This document shows, piece after piece, positions 14,463-23,795 of a stretch of DNA of 33,851 nt. The stretch is from contig NZ_LGED01000262.1 of the NCBI RefSeq assembly GCF_001280085.1, positions 1-33,851 of the forward strand, written 5' to 3'. The notes beneath the pieces were generated by a model. It saw nothing but the letters and a program-made list of their open reading frames with translations, ran no database searches and had not been told where the DNA came from. The stretch's first letter is position 1, and each line of letters opens with the position of its first letter. The stretch comes from Saccharothrix sp. NRRL B-16348. Lineage in GTDB: Bacteria > Actinomycetota > Actinomycetes > Mycobacteriales > Pseudonocardiaceae. The position numbers and the translations under genes are program-made.

Positions 14463-15008
14463 ATGACCAGGCAACAGCAGGTGCTCGACGCCGCGATCCG
14501 GGTCCTCGGCACGGGCGGCATGCGCCAGCTCACCCACCGCGCCGTCGACGCCGAAGCGGGCCTCCCGCAGGGCTCCACGTCCAACCACTTCCGCACCCGC
14601 GACGCGTTGATCGGCGCCGTCCTCGGCCGCCTCCTCGAACACGAGACCGCGCTGTGGGCCGGCCTGGCGGGCGACGTCACCACCCCCGAAGCCCTCGCGG
14701 ACGCCGTCGGCGCGCTGGTCGAGCGCTTGGCGGAGGACCGCGTCCTCACGCTCGCCCGCCACGCGCTGTTCGTCGAAGTCGCCCAACGCCCCGAACTGCG
14801 CGGCGACGTCGACCGGGCGCACCGCGAGCTCGGGAGCTGGGCCGTCCCCCTGGTCGCCGGTCTCGGTTCGGCCGACCCGCCCGCCGACCTGGCCCTGCTC
14901 CTGGCCGTGATCGACGGCCTGCTGGCCAACCAGCTGGCGAACCCGAGCCCCCGCTTCGACCCCGCCGCGGCCGTCCGCACGGTGCTTCGGGGGATACTCG
15001 CCGGCTGA
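14463..15008 (+). CDS. TetR-family transcriptional repressor
   Basis: A 181-residue regulator. The N-terminal ~50 residues carry the TetR helix-turn-helix ('VLDAAIRVLGTGGMRQLTHR' and 'LPQGSTSNHFRTRDALIGAVL'). The rest is a helical ligand-binding domain with 'ALFVEVAQRPELRGDVDRAH'. The ATG at 14463 lies nine bases after the -10-like TAGTGT, so the message is close to leaderless; GTG at 14460 is an alternative start. It is expected to repress itself and the divergent FAD monooxygenase through the twin palindromes until a small molecule binds. The ligand is unknown. Confidence 0.9.
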   Translation: MTRQQQVLDAAIRVLGTGGMRQLTHRAVDAEAGLPQGSTSNHFRTRDALIGAVLGRLLEHETALWAGLAGDVTTPEALADAVGALVERLAEDRVLTLARHALFVEVAQRPELRGDVDRAHRELGSWAVPLVAGLGSADPPADLALLLAVIDGLLANQLANPSPRFDPAAAVRTVLRGILAG

Positions 15009-15056
15009 CCGCTCCGCCATCATGTGCGCCGACCCACGACCCGAGGAGCGGCGACG

Positions 15057-16277
15057 GTGACCGACCACGTGACGCAGGCCTACCTGGACGACGAGAGCCT
15101 GCACGGGGTGATGGGACGGCTCGACCTGCCGCCGCGCCTGCGCGCCGCCTACGGGCACCGGCTGGTCGACCGGCCGTTCTTCCTCGAGGAGTACACCGCG
15201 CACAGCATCGCGGCGGACGTGCTCGACTTCTTCGAGCTGCTCTTCTCCTTGCCGCACAAGATGTTCGACGGCAGCTTCACCCGGTTCGCCGACGCGCTGG
15301 GCATCCCGCCGGCGGAAGCCGCGCTCATGGGCTCCGACCGCCCGCCGATGCACGGCCGCGCGGACATCTACCGGGTGGGCGACGAGTTCCGGCTCCTGGA
15401 GGTCAACGCGGGCTCGCCGCTCGGCGGCCCGGACCTCGGCGAGCTGGCCCGCGTGATCCACGAGGACCCGGGCTTCCAGCCGTTCGTGCGGGAACACGAA
15501 CTGGCCTACCACGACCCGATCGTGAAGCTGCTCGACGCCGTGGGGCGTGACCGCACCATCGCGTTCCTCGAAGAAGGCGGGATGCTCGCGAAGTTCGCCA
15601 AGGGTTTCGCGAGCATCCAGGAAGCCTGCGCCCGGTCGGGCGTCGACGTGCTGCTCGGCGAACTGCACGAGGTGACCGAGCGCAACGGCCACCTGCACCT
15701 GCGCGGCACGAAGCTGGACGTGGTGGTCCGGTACTTCTCCGCCACCCAGGCCGTCGGTTACGCCGACCTCCTGGCCAAGGGGCACAAGACCGAGCTCTAC
15801 ACGCCGTTGTCGAGCTACTACTACGGCAGCAAGTCGACCATCGCGCTGCTGTCCGAGCACCGCGAGGTGCTGAGCGACGACGACAAGGCGTTGGTGGACC
15901 GGCTGGTGCCGTGGACGCGTTATCTGCGGGACGTGCCGCGTGACCGGCTCCGCGCGGACCGGGAGAACCTGATCGTCAAGGCGGCGGGCGGGTTCGCGGG
16001 CGACGGCGTGCACCCGGGCTGGCTCATGACCGACCGGGAGTGGGTCGGGCTACTGGACGACGTGGCCGGGCAGCCTTACATCGTGCAGGAACGCGTGCGG
16101 CCGACGCCCGACTTCGTGCCCGGCGACGACCGGCCGTGGCTGACGACGTGGGGCTGGTTCGTGACCGACCAGGGGTTCGCGGGCATGAGCATCCGGTCCA
16201 TGCCGTTCGCCGACGGCGCGGTGGTCAGCTACGGGGGCAACCCGCGGACGAAGGTGTCCGGCTTGCTCGTGTACTGA
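15057..16277 (+). CDS. ATP-grasp-like protein (glutathionylspermidine-synthase-like fold), function unknown
   Basis: A 406-residue protein starting at GTG 15057 with GAGGAG eight bases before it. Motifs recall ATP-grasp ligases: 'FRLLEVNAGSPLGGPDLGEL', 'LIVKAAGGFAGDGVHPGWL' (a glycine-rich nucleotide loop after a lysine) and 'YIVQERVRPTPDFVP'. ATP-grasp enzymes join a carboxylate to an amine or thiol through an acylphosphate. The order resembles glutathionylspermidine-synthase-like, circularly permuted members. It lies alone between the TetR gene and the flotillin operon, with only 48 bp from the TetR stop, so it may be co-transcribed with that gene. Substrate unknown; the fold call is by eye. 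Confidence 0.6.
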   Translation: MTDHVTQAYLDDESLHGVMGRLDLPPRLRAAYGHRLVDRPFFLEEYTAHSIAADVLDFFELLFSLPHKMFDGSFTRFADALGIPPAEAALMGSDRPPMHGRADIYRVGDEFRLLEVNAGSPLGGPDLGELARVIHEDPGFQPFVREHELAYHDPIVKLLDAVGRDRTIAFLEEGGMLAKFAKGFASIQEACARSGVDVLLGELHEVTERNGHLHLRGTKLDVVVRYFSATQAVGYADLLAKGHKTELYTPLSSYYYGSKSTIALLSEHREVLSDDDKALVDRLVPWTRYLRDVPRDRLRADRENLIVKAAGGFAGDGVHPGWLMTDREWVGLLDDVAGQPYIVQERVRPTPDFVPGDDRPWLTTWGWFVTDQGFAGMSIRSMPFADGAVVSYGGNPRTKVSGLLVY

Positions 16278-16357
16278 CCGGGGTGGTCCGACCGCGTTGC
16301 GTCATTCCCCTCAGGTGCCCGCCGAAAACGGGTTAGGGTCCCGCGAAAGGGGGGTAC

Positions 16358-16939
16358 ATGAGGGAGTTCTTCGCGGCATCGCTGGGATTCCCGGTCGCGG
16401 TGCTCACCGTCCTGCTGGTGATCGTGGTGGCCTACTGGCTGCTGGTCGCCTTCGGCGCGGCGGACGCGGACTGGGTCGAGCTGGACATCGGCGGCGTGCC
16501 CGCGACCCTCGGACTCTCCTTGCTGATCGCGTTCTCCTGGTTCGCGTGCCTGGCGGGCGTCGTCGTGTTCGAGCCGCCGTCGGTGCTCGCGGGCGCGGGG
16601 GTGCTCGGCGGGTCGCTCGCCGCCGGCCTGGTGGTGACCCGGTTGGTGATGACGCCGTTGAAGCGGCTGTTCCCGGCCGAGCCGCCCGCGTCGCGCCTGG
16701 ACTTCATCGGCCGCACGTGCGTCATCCGCACGGGCCGCGTCACGCAGACGTTCGGCCAGGCGGAGGTCACCGCCGCGGACGGCTCCTCGGCCGTCGTGCA
16801 GGTGCGGCAGCCGGGCTCGGACGCGCTGACCGCGGGCACCACCGCACTCATCTTCGACTACGACGTGGACGGCGAGTTCTTCTGGGTCGCGTCCCTCGAA
16901 ATCGGACACAACCCGACTCTCACACGGGGGGACCACTGA
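16358..16939 (+). CDS. OB-fold membrane protein, YqiJ/NfeD-like partner of flotillin
   Basis: A 193-residue membrane protein. Three hydrophobic segments lie at ~8-32, 48-72 and 76-98, followed by a soluble beta-barrel (~112-185: 'FIGRTCVIRTGRVTQTFGQAEV') of the OB type found in NfeD and YqiJ proteins. These accompany SPFH/flotillin proteins in membrane microdomains. AAAGGGGGG precedes the ATG and TAGGGT (16334-16339) is a likely -10 hexamer. Its stop overlaps the flotillin start (TGATG), so translation of the two is coupled. It corresponds to the yqiJ position of the E. coli yqiJ-yqiK pair. Confidence 0.85.
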   Translation: MREFFAASLGFPVAVLTVLLVIVVAYWLLVAFGAADADWVELDIGGVPATLGLSLLIAFSWFACLAGVVVFEPPSVLAGAGVLGGSLAAGLVVTRLVMTPLKRLFPAEPPASRLDFIGRTCVIRTGRVTQTFGQAEVTAADGSSAVVQVRQPGSDALTAGTTALIFDYDVDGEFFWVASLEIGHNPTLTRGDH

Positions 16940-18936
16940 TGGATGTCATCACCACCGGCTTCGGCATTCTCGTCGCCGTCGTCCTGGTCGTCGTCATCGG
17001 CCTGCTGATCCTGATCAGCCGCCTGTTCCGCAAGATCGACCAGGGCAAGGCGCTGATCATCTCCAAGGTGCGCAAGGTGGACGTCACGTTCACCGGCGCC
17101 GTGGTGCTGCCGGTGCTGCACCGCGCGGAGATCATGGACATCTCGGTGAAGACCATCGAGATCCGCCGCGCCGGGCAAGAGGGCCTGATCTGCCAGGACA
17201 ACATCCGGGCCGACATCCGGATCACGTTCTTCGTGCGGGTCAACAAGACCGTCGAGGACGTCATCAAGGTCGCCCAGGCCATCGGCACCGCCCGGGCGAG
17301 CGACGAGCAGACGTTGCAGGAGCTGTTCAACGCCAAGTTCTCCGAGGCGTTGAAGACCGTCGGCAAGCAGCTCGACTTCATCGACCTCTACACCAAGCGC
17401 GACGAGTTCCGCGACCGGATCATCCAGGTCATCGGCACCGACCTCAACGGCTACAGCCTGGAGGACGCGGCGATCGACTACCTGGAGCAGACGCCGATGG
17501 CGCAGCTCAACCCGTCGAACATCCTCGACGCGCAGGGCATCCGCAAGATCACCGAGCTGACCGCGATCGAGCACGTGCGGACGAACGAGTTCACCCGGCA
17601 CGAGGAGAAGGAGATCACGCGCCAGAACGTCGAGGCGCGCGAGGCGATCCTGGAGCTGGAGCGCCGCCAGGCGGACGCGGAGATCAAGCAGAAGCGCGAA
17701 GTCGAGACGATGCGGGCCCGCGAGGAGGCGGAGATCGCCAAGGTGCAGGCCGAGGAACGCCTCAAGTCGAACACCGCGCACATCCGCACGGACGAGCAGC
17801 TGGGCATCCAGACCGAGAACAAGGCGCGCGAGATCGCGGTGGCGGAGAAGAACCGCGAGCGCGTGATCGCGATCGAGACCGAGCGCATCGAGAAGGACCG
17901 GATGCTGGAGGTCATCGGCCGGGAGCGGGAGACCGAGCTGTCCCGCATCGCCGCGGACAAGGAGCTGGAGGCCGAGAAGCGGTCCATCGCCGAGGTGGTG
18001 CGCGAGCGCATCGCGGTGGAGAAGACCGTGGCCGAGCAGGAGGAGATCATCAAGCGGCTGCGCGTGGTCGAGGAGGCCGAGCGGCACCGCCAGACCGTGG
18101 TGATCCGGGCCGAGGCCGAGGCGCAGGAAGGCCTCGTCAAGGACATCAAGGCGGCCGAGGCCGCCGAGCAGGCCGCGAAGTTCAAGGCCCGCGAGGAACT
18201 GCTGCTCGCCGAGACGCGGCAGCAGGCCGCCGAGCTGGACACCCGCGCCATGATCCGGCTGGCCGAGGGCAAGCAGGCCGAGGCCGCCGCGACCGGCCTG
18301 GCCGCCGTGCAGGTGCGCGAGCGCGACGCGGAGGCGACCGAGAAGGTCGGCCGCGCCGAGGCCGTGGTGGACCGGGAGAAGGCGCTGGTCGAGGCGCTCG
18401 CGATCCGCGAGAAGCTGAAGGGCGAGGCCGAGGGCCTGGCCGACAAGGCGGGCGCGATGGCCGCGCTGGACGACGCCACCCGCGAGCACGAGGAGTACCG
18501 CCTGCGGCTGGAGGCCGACAAGGAGGTCCGGCTGGCCGGGCTCAACGTGCAGCGGCAGGTGGCCGAGTCGCAGGCGCTGGTGCTCGCCGCGGGCCTGGAG
18601 AAGGCCGACATCGACATCGTCGGCGGCGACAGCATGTTCTTCGACCGGATCGTCGGCGCCATCACGATGGGCAAGCAGGTCGACGGGTTCGTCGAGCACT
18701 CCGAGGTCGCGCAGACCCTCGCCGGGCCGTGGCTGAACGGGTCGGCGAGCTTCACCGACGACATCGGCAGGCTGCTCGGCTCGCTGAGCACCGGTGACGT
18801 GAAGAACCTGACGGTGTCCGCGCTGCTGCTCAAGCTGATCAACTCCGGTGGGCCGGACGAGGGCAAGCTCCGCGAGCTGCTGGCCGCCGCGCAGCGCCTC
18901 GGCGTGGCCGAGCGGCCGGTCGCCTCGCTGTCGTGA
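16939..18936 (+). CDS. Flotillin-family protein (YqiK/FloT-like)
   Basis: A 665-residue membrane scaffold. One N-terminal transmembrane helix (~9-27) leads into an SPFH domain (~35-200) with 'TFTGAVVLPVLHRAEIMDISVKT'-like flotillin strands. Residues ~210-530 form a very long charged coiled coil rich in Glu-Ala, and ~530-665 hold a C-terminal oligomerisation region ('ADIDIVGGDSMFFDRIVGAI'). Flotillins assemble large cages or rings that organise membrane domains. It is coupled upstream to the OB-fold protein and downstream to the giant ATPase (GTGA overlap), making a fixed three-gene unit. No protease or catalytic site is seen. Confidence 0.93.
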   Translation: MDVITTGFGILVAVVLVVVIGLLILISRLFRKIDQGKALIISKVRKVDVTFTGAVVLPVLHRAEIMDISVKTIEIRRAGQEGLICQDNIRADIRITFFVRVNKTVEDVIKVAQAIGTARASDEQTLQELFNAKFSEALKTVGKQLDFIDLYTKRDEFRDRIIQVIGTDLNGYSLEDAAIDYLEQTPMAQLNPSNILDAQGIRKITELTAIEHVRTNEFTRHEEKEITRQNVEAREAILELERRQADAEIKQKREVETMRAREEAEIAKVQAEERLKSNTAHIRTDEQLGIQTENKAREIAVAEKNRERVIAIETERIEKDRMLEVIGRERETELSRIAADKELEAEKRSIAEVVRERIAVEKTVAEQEEIIKRLRVVEEAERHRQTVVIRAEAEAQEGLVKDIKAAEAAEQAAKFKAREELLLAETRQQAAELDTRAMIRLAEGKQAEAAATGLAAVQVRERDAEATEKVGRAEAVVDREKALVEALAIREKLKGEAEGLADKAGAMAALDDATREHEEYRLRLEADKEVRLAGLNVQRQVAESQALVLAAGLEKADIDIVGGDSMFFDRIVGAITMGKQVDGFVEHSEVAQTLAGPWLNGSASFTDDIGRLLGSLSTGDVKNLTVSALLLKLINSGGPDEGKLRELLAAAQRLGVAERPVASLS

Positions 18937-21900
18937 CCAGCCCAGTGGAGGCGGCACGGGCGGAGGCGGCGCCCGCGCCGACGTTGGAAGCGGGCACCTA
19001 CGAGGTGCTGCGGGCCCGGCTGGCCGAACAGGCCGCCGGGCTCGCCCGCCGGGCCGAAGCGCTCAACGCGCGCCGGCTGGCCGCGTTCGGCAGCGCCGAG
19101 CTGACGTTGCTCGGCACCGAGCGCATCCGCACCGAGCACAACTGCGTGCTGCGCGACGTGGTGCAGGTGGCCGGGCTGATGCTGTTCGGCTACAACGTCT
19201 TCATCGGCCTCAAGCCGGAGACGACGGTCGACGACGTGTTCTCGCTGCACCGCTTCACCCGCGACGGTGACGCGTTCCGGTTCGAGGACGCGGCGGACGA
19301 CGAGCTGCCCGGCCTGCTGCGCGATCCGCAGTTCGAGCGCGACTTCGCCGAGCTGTACCGGTACTACCGGGACACCCGGCTGATCCAGCTGCGCCGGGTC
19401 GAGGGCCGTCTGCTCGCGGTGTTCCAGACCGGCGCCCGCATCGGCGACATCCGGGTGCTGCGCTGGCAGGTCGGCGTGGACGGCACGGTGAAGTACCTGG
19501 ACAACCGGGGCGAGCGCGACCACGTCTTCCCTCCGTCGCACGACTTCGAGTGGGTCGTCACCGGCCGCGAGCACCACGTGCTCGGCAGGCACCCGCACAT
19601 CTCCGTCGAGGACGAGGTCTTCGTCGAGACCATCAACGGCGACCTCACCATCAAGGTGGAGAACAACACCGAGACCGGCGAGGGCATCTACACCGAGCCG
19701 GTGGACGAGCCGCTGCAGTCGCTCGCGGACGGCGACGTGCACTACGCGCGGGTGGGCTCGCTGATCCTGCTGCGCATCCGCCCGTACAACGAGACCGCGT
19801 GGCGGCACCTGGTGTTCAACACGCGCACCCGGTCCGTGGTGCGGCTCGACGGCATCGGGCAGGCGTGCCAGCGGCTGCCCGAGGACCAGGGCCTGATCTT
19901 CCCCGGCGGCTACTACCTGGCCACCGGCGTCAGCAAGACGTTCGACACCCCGGTGGACGAGCTGGAGTTCGAGCGGGTCATCCGCTCCACCAACGGCGAG
20001 GACGTGCTGTACGTCTTCCACGCCCGCCGCGACGGCCGGTCGCTGCTGCTGCCGTACAACGTGATCCGCAAGGAAGTCGCGAACCCGCTGTCGTGCCACG
20101 GGTACTCGCTGTTCGACGACGGCACGCTGGTCGTGTTCCGCGCCATGACCGACGAGCCGACCCGCGTGCACCCGATGCAGGTGTGGCAGACGCCGTACCT
20201 GTCCGACGCCTACGCCGCCGCGCAGCCCGTCGGCACGGGACCGCTGGAGCGCGTCGGCAACGCGGACCTCGTGCGCGGCATCTCCGACTGCCTGTCGGTG
20301 AGCCGGATGGTCGGCGAGATGGCGCCGTCCGTGCCCGTGTTCGAAGACCTGATCTCCTCGTGCACCAGGGTGTTCGACGCCTACCACTGGCTGGGCGAGG
20401 CGGAGCTGGAAGACCTGCGCACCCCGTTGACGCAGGTGCGGGCGACGGCCGAGCAGGTGCTCGACGAGTTCGAGACCGTGCAGGCGCTGACCGACCAGGC
20501 GGCGACGGCGGTGGCCGAGGCGGACGAGCGGATCGCCTCGATGGTCCGCCGGGTCCGCGGCGAGGTGCCGACGAGCGCCGACGCGTGGGTGCGGCAGCTG
20601 GCCGACCTGCGGCAGGCGCAGGGGCACCTGGTGACGTTGAAGGACATGCGGTACGTCGACGTGGCCCGCATCGACGCGCTCGTGTCGTCGCTGGACGACG
20701 AGCTGGGCGGCACGGCGCAACGCGCGGTCGAGCACCTGCGCCGCGACGACGCGTTCACCGGCTACCACGAGCGGGTCGAGGCGCTGATCGGCGAGGCGGA
20801 CGCGATCCGCACGGTCGCCGAGGCCGCGCCGGTGGTCGACGAGCTCGGCGAGCAGCAGCGCGGCCTGGAGGTGCTGACCGAGGTCGTGAGCTCGCTCGAC
20901 ATCGCCGACGCCACCGTGCGCACGTCGATCCTGGAGCGCATCGGCGAGGTGCTGGGCGGGCTGAACCGGGCACGGGCCACCGTGGACGGTCGCCGGCGTG
21001 CCCTGCTGGCCACCGAGGGCCGGGCCGAGTTCGCCGCCGAGTTCGCGCTGCTGGGCCAGGCGATCACCGGCGCGCTGGCGGTCGCGGACACCCCGCAGCG
21101 GTGCGACGAGCAGTTGGGCCGGCTGCTGCTGCAGCTGGAGAACCTGGAGTCGCGGTTCGGCGAGTTCGACGACTTCCTGACCCGGCTCGGCGACAAGCGG
21201 ACCGACGTCTACGAGGCGTTCTCGTCGCGCAAGCAGGCGTTGCTGGACGACCGGGCGCGGCGGGCCGACCGGCTCGCGTCCTCCGCCGACCGCATCCTCG
21301 TCAGCGTGACGAGGCGGGTGGCGTCGCTGGCGTCGTTGGACGAGGTCAACACCTACTTCGCGGCCGACCCGATGGTGGCGAAGATCCGTTCGGTGGCCGA
21401 GGAGCTGCGGGCGCTCGGCGACCAGGTGCGGGCCGAGGAGCTGGACGGGCGGGTGCTGGCCGCGCGGCAGGAGGCGGGCCGCTCGCTGCGCGACCGGCTC
21501 GACCTGTTCGACGGCGAGACGATCCGGCTCGGCAGGCACCGGTTCGCGGTGAACACCCAGCCCGTCGACCTGACGCTGGTGCCGAAGGACGGCGAGCCGG
21601 CGTTCGCCATCACCGGCACCGACTTCCGCTCGCCCGTGCGCGACCCCGCGTTCGCGGACACCAAGCCGTTCTGGGACCAGCTGCTGGTGTCGGAGACGGC
21701 CGAGGTGTACCGGGCCGAGCACCTGGCCACGTCCATCCTGGCCACGCACCCGTTGGCCGGGCTGCACGCCGCCGTCACCGAGGACCGGTTGCCCGACCTG
21801 GTGCGGCAGGTGGCCGAGTCGCGGCTGGACGAGGGCTACGAGCGGGGCGTGCACGACCACGACGCGGCACGGATCCTCGACGTGGTGCTGCGGCTGCACG

Positions 21901-23795
21901 CGGGCGCGGGCGTGCTGCGGTACCCGCCGTCCGCGCGTGCGGCGGCCCAGCTGTTCTGGGCTGCCGCGGACGAGGCCGACCGCGCGCTGATCGAGCGGCG
22001 GGCGGCGTCGTTGGGGCGGGCGCGGCAGGCGTTCGGGCACACGGCGGCGATCGACGAGCTGTGCGCGGAGCTGTCCGCGGCGGCCGGTGACCCGTTGGCG
22101 GGCGAGTACCTGTTCGAGGAGCTGTGCAGCGCGCCGTTCGGGTTCGCCACGAGCGCCGGAGCGCGCGCTCTGGTGGACGCGTTCCACCGGGCGTTGGGCG
22201 GGCGCAAGGAGTTCGACGAAGACCTGCGGGCGTTCAGCGACCCGGACGTGCGGCGGCGGTTGGTGGAGGGCTGGTACGAGGCGTTCCTGGGCGGCCAGGC
22301 CGAACGGGGCGGCTACCTGCCCGACCTGCCGGAGGCGGTGGCGATCGAGCTGTGCCGCGACCTGCCGCGGCACGAGTCGTCGGCACAGCTGAAGGCCACC
22401 GCGGACGGTCTGCTCGGCACGCACCCGCGGATCGTCGACCGCGCGCTGGAGGTCCGGCTGGACGAGCTGCTGACCCGCACGCGCCTGTTCCGCGACGAAC
22501 GCGTGCCCGCGTACCGGGCCTACCAGCGTCGGCGCAACGAGGTCGTGGCCGCCGAGCGCGCGCGGCTGCGACTGGACGAGTTCCAGCCGAAGGTGATGAG
22601 CGCGTTCGTGCGCAACCGGCTGCTGGACGAGGTGTACCTGCCGCTGATCGGCGACAACCTGGCCAAGCAGCTCGGCGCGGCGGGCGACTCGAAGCGCACC
22701 GACCAGATGGGCCTGCTGCTGCTCATCTCACCGCCCGGCTACGGCAAGACCACGTTGATGGAGTACGTGGCCAACCGGCTCGGGCTCGTGTTCGTCAAGG
22801 TCAACGGCCCGTCCCTGGGGCACGACGTGACGTCGGTCGACCCGGCGGACGCACCGAACGCCACCGCGCGGCAGGAGGTCGAGAAGATCTCGTTCGCGCT
22901 GGAGGCGGGCAACAACGTGCTGCTGTACCTGGACGACATCCAGCACACGTCGCCGGAGCTGCTGCAGAAGTTCATCTCGCTGTGCGACGCGCAGCGGCGG
23001 ATGGAAGGCGTGTGGGACGGCGGCACGCGCACCTACGACCTGCGCGGCAAGCGGTTCGCGGTGTGCATGGCCGGCAACCCGTACACCGAGTCGGGTCAGC
23101 GGTTCCGCATCCCGGACATGCTCGCCAACCGCGCCGACGTGTGGAACCTGGGCGACGTGCTGTCCGGGCGCGAGGACCTGTTCGCGTTGAGCTACATCGA
23201 GAACGCGCTGACGTCGAACCCGGTGCTCGCGCCGCTGTCCACCCGAGACCGGGGTGACGTGGAGCTGCTCGTGCGGATGGCGCGCGGCGAGGACGTGCGG
23301 GCCGACCGGCTCGCGCACCCGTACACGTCGGTGGAGCTGGAGCAGGTGCTGTCCGTGCTGCGCAAGCTGCTGCGCGTGCAGGAGGTCGTGCTGGCGAACA
23401 ACCAGGCGTACATCGCCTCGGCCGCCCAGTCCGACGCCTCGCGGGTCGAGCCGCCGTTCCAGCTGCAGGGCTCGTACCGGAACATGAACAAGCTGGCGGA
23501 GAAGGTCGTGCCGGTGATGAACGACGCCGAGCTGGCCGCCGTGATCGACGACCACTACGCGGGCGAGGCGCAGACGCTGACCTCGGGCGCCGAGTCGAAC
23601 CTCCTCAAGCTCGCCGAACTCCGCGGCACCCTCACCCCTGCCCAAGCCGCCCGCTGGGCCGAGGTGAAGTCGGCCTACGTCCGCTCGCAGGCCCTGGGCG
23701 GCTCGTCCGACGACCCGACCACCCGCACGGTGGGCGCCCTGTCCCTCCTGACCGACCGCGTGGGCACCGCCCTGGACCGCCTGGCCGACCGCTGA
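18933..23795 (+). CDS. Giant DUF3686/AAA+ ATPase ('DNA repair ATPase' family)
   Basis: A 1620-residue protein starting at GTG inside the flotillin stop. The N-terminal ~500 residues match the DUF3686 type: 'RIRTEHNCVLRDVVQVAG', then beta-rich blocks such as 'EDEVFVETINGDLTIKVENN'. A helical middle follows (~500-1230) with coiled coils ('ATAVAEADERIASMVRR'). The C-terminal AAA+ module has Walker A 'PPGYGKTT' (Lys1272), Walker B 'LLYLDDIQH' (Asp1334, Asp1335), and later 'FAVCMAGNPYTESGQRFRIP', a sensor-like region resembling MoxR/AAA unfoldases. Databases label such proteins DNA repair ATPase, but I know of no direct proof. With flotillin and the OB-fold protein it likely forms a membrane-tethered remodelling machine. 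The stop codon lies in the first unit of the following repeat array. Confidence 0.88.
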   Translation: MTSPVEAARAEAAPAPTLEAGTYEVLRARLAEQAAGLARRAEALNARRLAAFGSAELTLLGTERIRTEHNCVLRDVVQVAGLMLFGYNVFIGLKPETTVDDVFSLHRFTRDGDAFRFEDAADDELPGLLRDPQFERDFAELYRYYRDTRLIQLRRVEGRLLAVFQTGARIGDIRVLRWQVGVDGTVKYLDNRGERDHVFPPSHDFEWVVTGREHHVLGRHPHISVEDEVFVETINGDLTIKVENNTETGEGIYTEPVDEPLQSLADGDVHYARVGSLILLRIRPYNETAWRHLVFNTRTRSVVRLDGIGQACQRLPEDQGLIFPGGYYLATGVSKTFDTPVDELEFERVIRSTNGEDVLYVFHARRDGRSLLLPYNVIRKEVANPLSCHGYSLFDDGTLVVFRAMTDEPTRVHPMQVWQTPYLSDAYAAAQPVGTGPLERVGNADLVRGISDCLSVSRMVGEMAPSVPVFEDLISSCTRVFDAYHWLGEAELEDLRTPLTQVRATAEQVLDEFETVQALTDQAATAVAEADERIASMVRRVRGEVPTSADAWVRQLADLRQAQGHLVTLKDMRYVDVARIDALVSSLDDELGGTAQRAVEHLRRDDAFTGYHERVEALIGEADAIRTVAEAAPVVDELGEQQRGLEVLTEVVSSLDIADATVRTSILERIGEVLGGLNRARATVDGRRRALLATEGRAEFAAEFALLGQAITGALAVADTPQRCDEQLGRLLLQLENLESRFGEFDDFLTRLGDKRTDVYEAFSSRKQALLDDRARRADRLASSADRILVSVTRRVASLASLDEVNTYFAADPMVAKIRSVAEELRALGDQVRAEELDGRVLAARQEAGRSLRDRLDLFDGETIRLGRHRFAVNTQPVDLTLVPKDGEPAFAITGTDFRSPVRDPAFADTKPFWDQLLVSETAEVYRAEHLATSILATHPLAGLHAAVTEDRLPDLVRQVAESRLDEGYERGVHDHDAARILDVVLRLHAGAGVLRYPPSARAAAQLFWAAADEADRALIERRAASLGRARQAFGHTAAIDELCAELSAAAGDPLAGEYLFEELCSAPFGFATSAGARALVDAFHRALGGRKEFDEDLRAFSDPDVRRRLVEGWYEAFLGGQAERGGYLPDLPEAVAIELCRDLPRHESSAQLKATADGLLGTHPRIVDRALEVRLDELLTRTRLFRDERVPAYRAYQRRRNEVVAAERARLRLDEFQPKVMSAFVRNRLLDEVYLPLIGDNLAKQLGAAGDSKRTDQMGLLLLISPPGYGKTTLMEYVANRLGLVFVKVNGPSLGHDVTSVDPADAPNATARQEVEKISFALEAGNNVLLYLDDIQHTSPELLQKFISLCDAQRRMEGVWDGGTRTYDLRGKRFAVCMAGNPYTESGQRFRIPDMLANRADVWNLGDVLSGREDLFALSYIENALTSNPVLAPLSTRDRGDVELLVRMARGEDVRADRLAHPYTSVELEQVLSVLRKLLRVQEVVLANNQAYIASAAQSDASRVEPPFQLQGSYRNMNKLAEKVVPVMNDAELAAVIDDHYAGEAQTLTSGAESNLLKLAELRGTLTPAQAARWAEVKSAYVRSQALGGSSDDPTTRTVGALSLLTDRVGTALDRLADR

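Noticed and set aside
16858..18957. 699-codon minus-strand frame opposite flotillin
   Set aside because: Low-complexity Leu/Asp/His sequence produced by the reverse of a Glu/Ala/Lys coiled coil.
19550..22090. 846-codon plus-strand frame in another phase of the ATPase gene
   Set aside because: Arg/Gly/Ala-rich nonsense typical of off-frame high-GC DNA; the DUF3686 frame is correct.
17478..22424. 1648-codon open frame on the minus strand
   Set aside because: It is the antisense shadow of the flotillin and ATPase genes; composition is His/Arg/Leu-rich without domains, and the plus-strand proteins have clear motifs.
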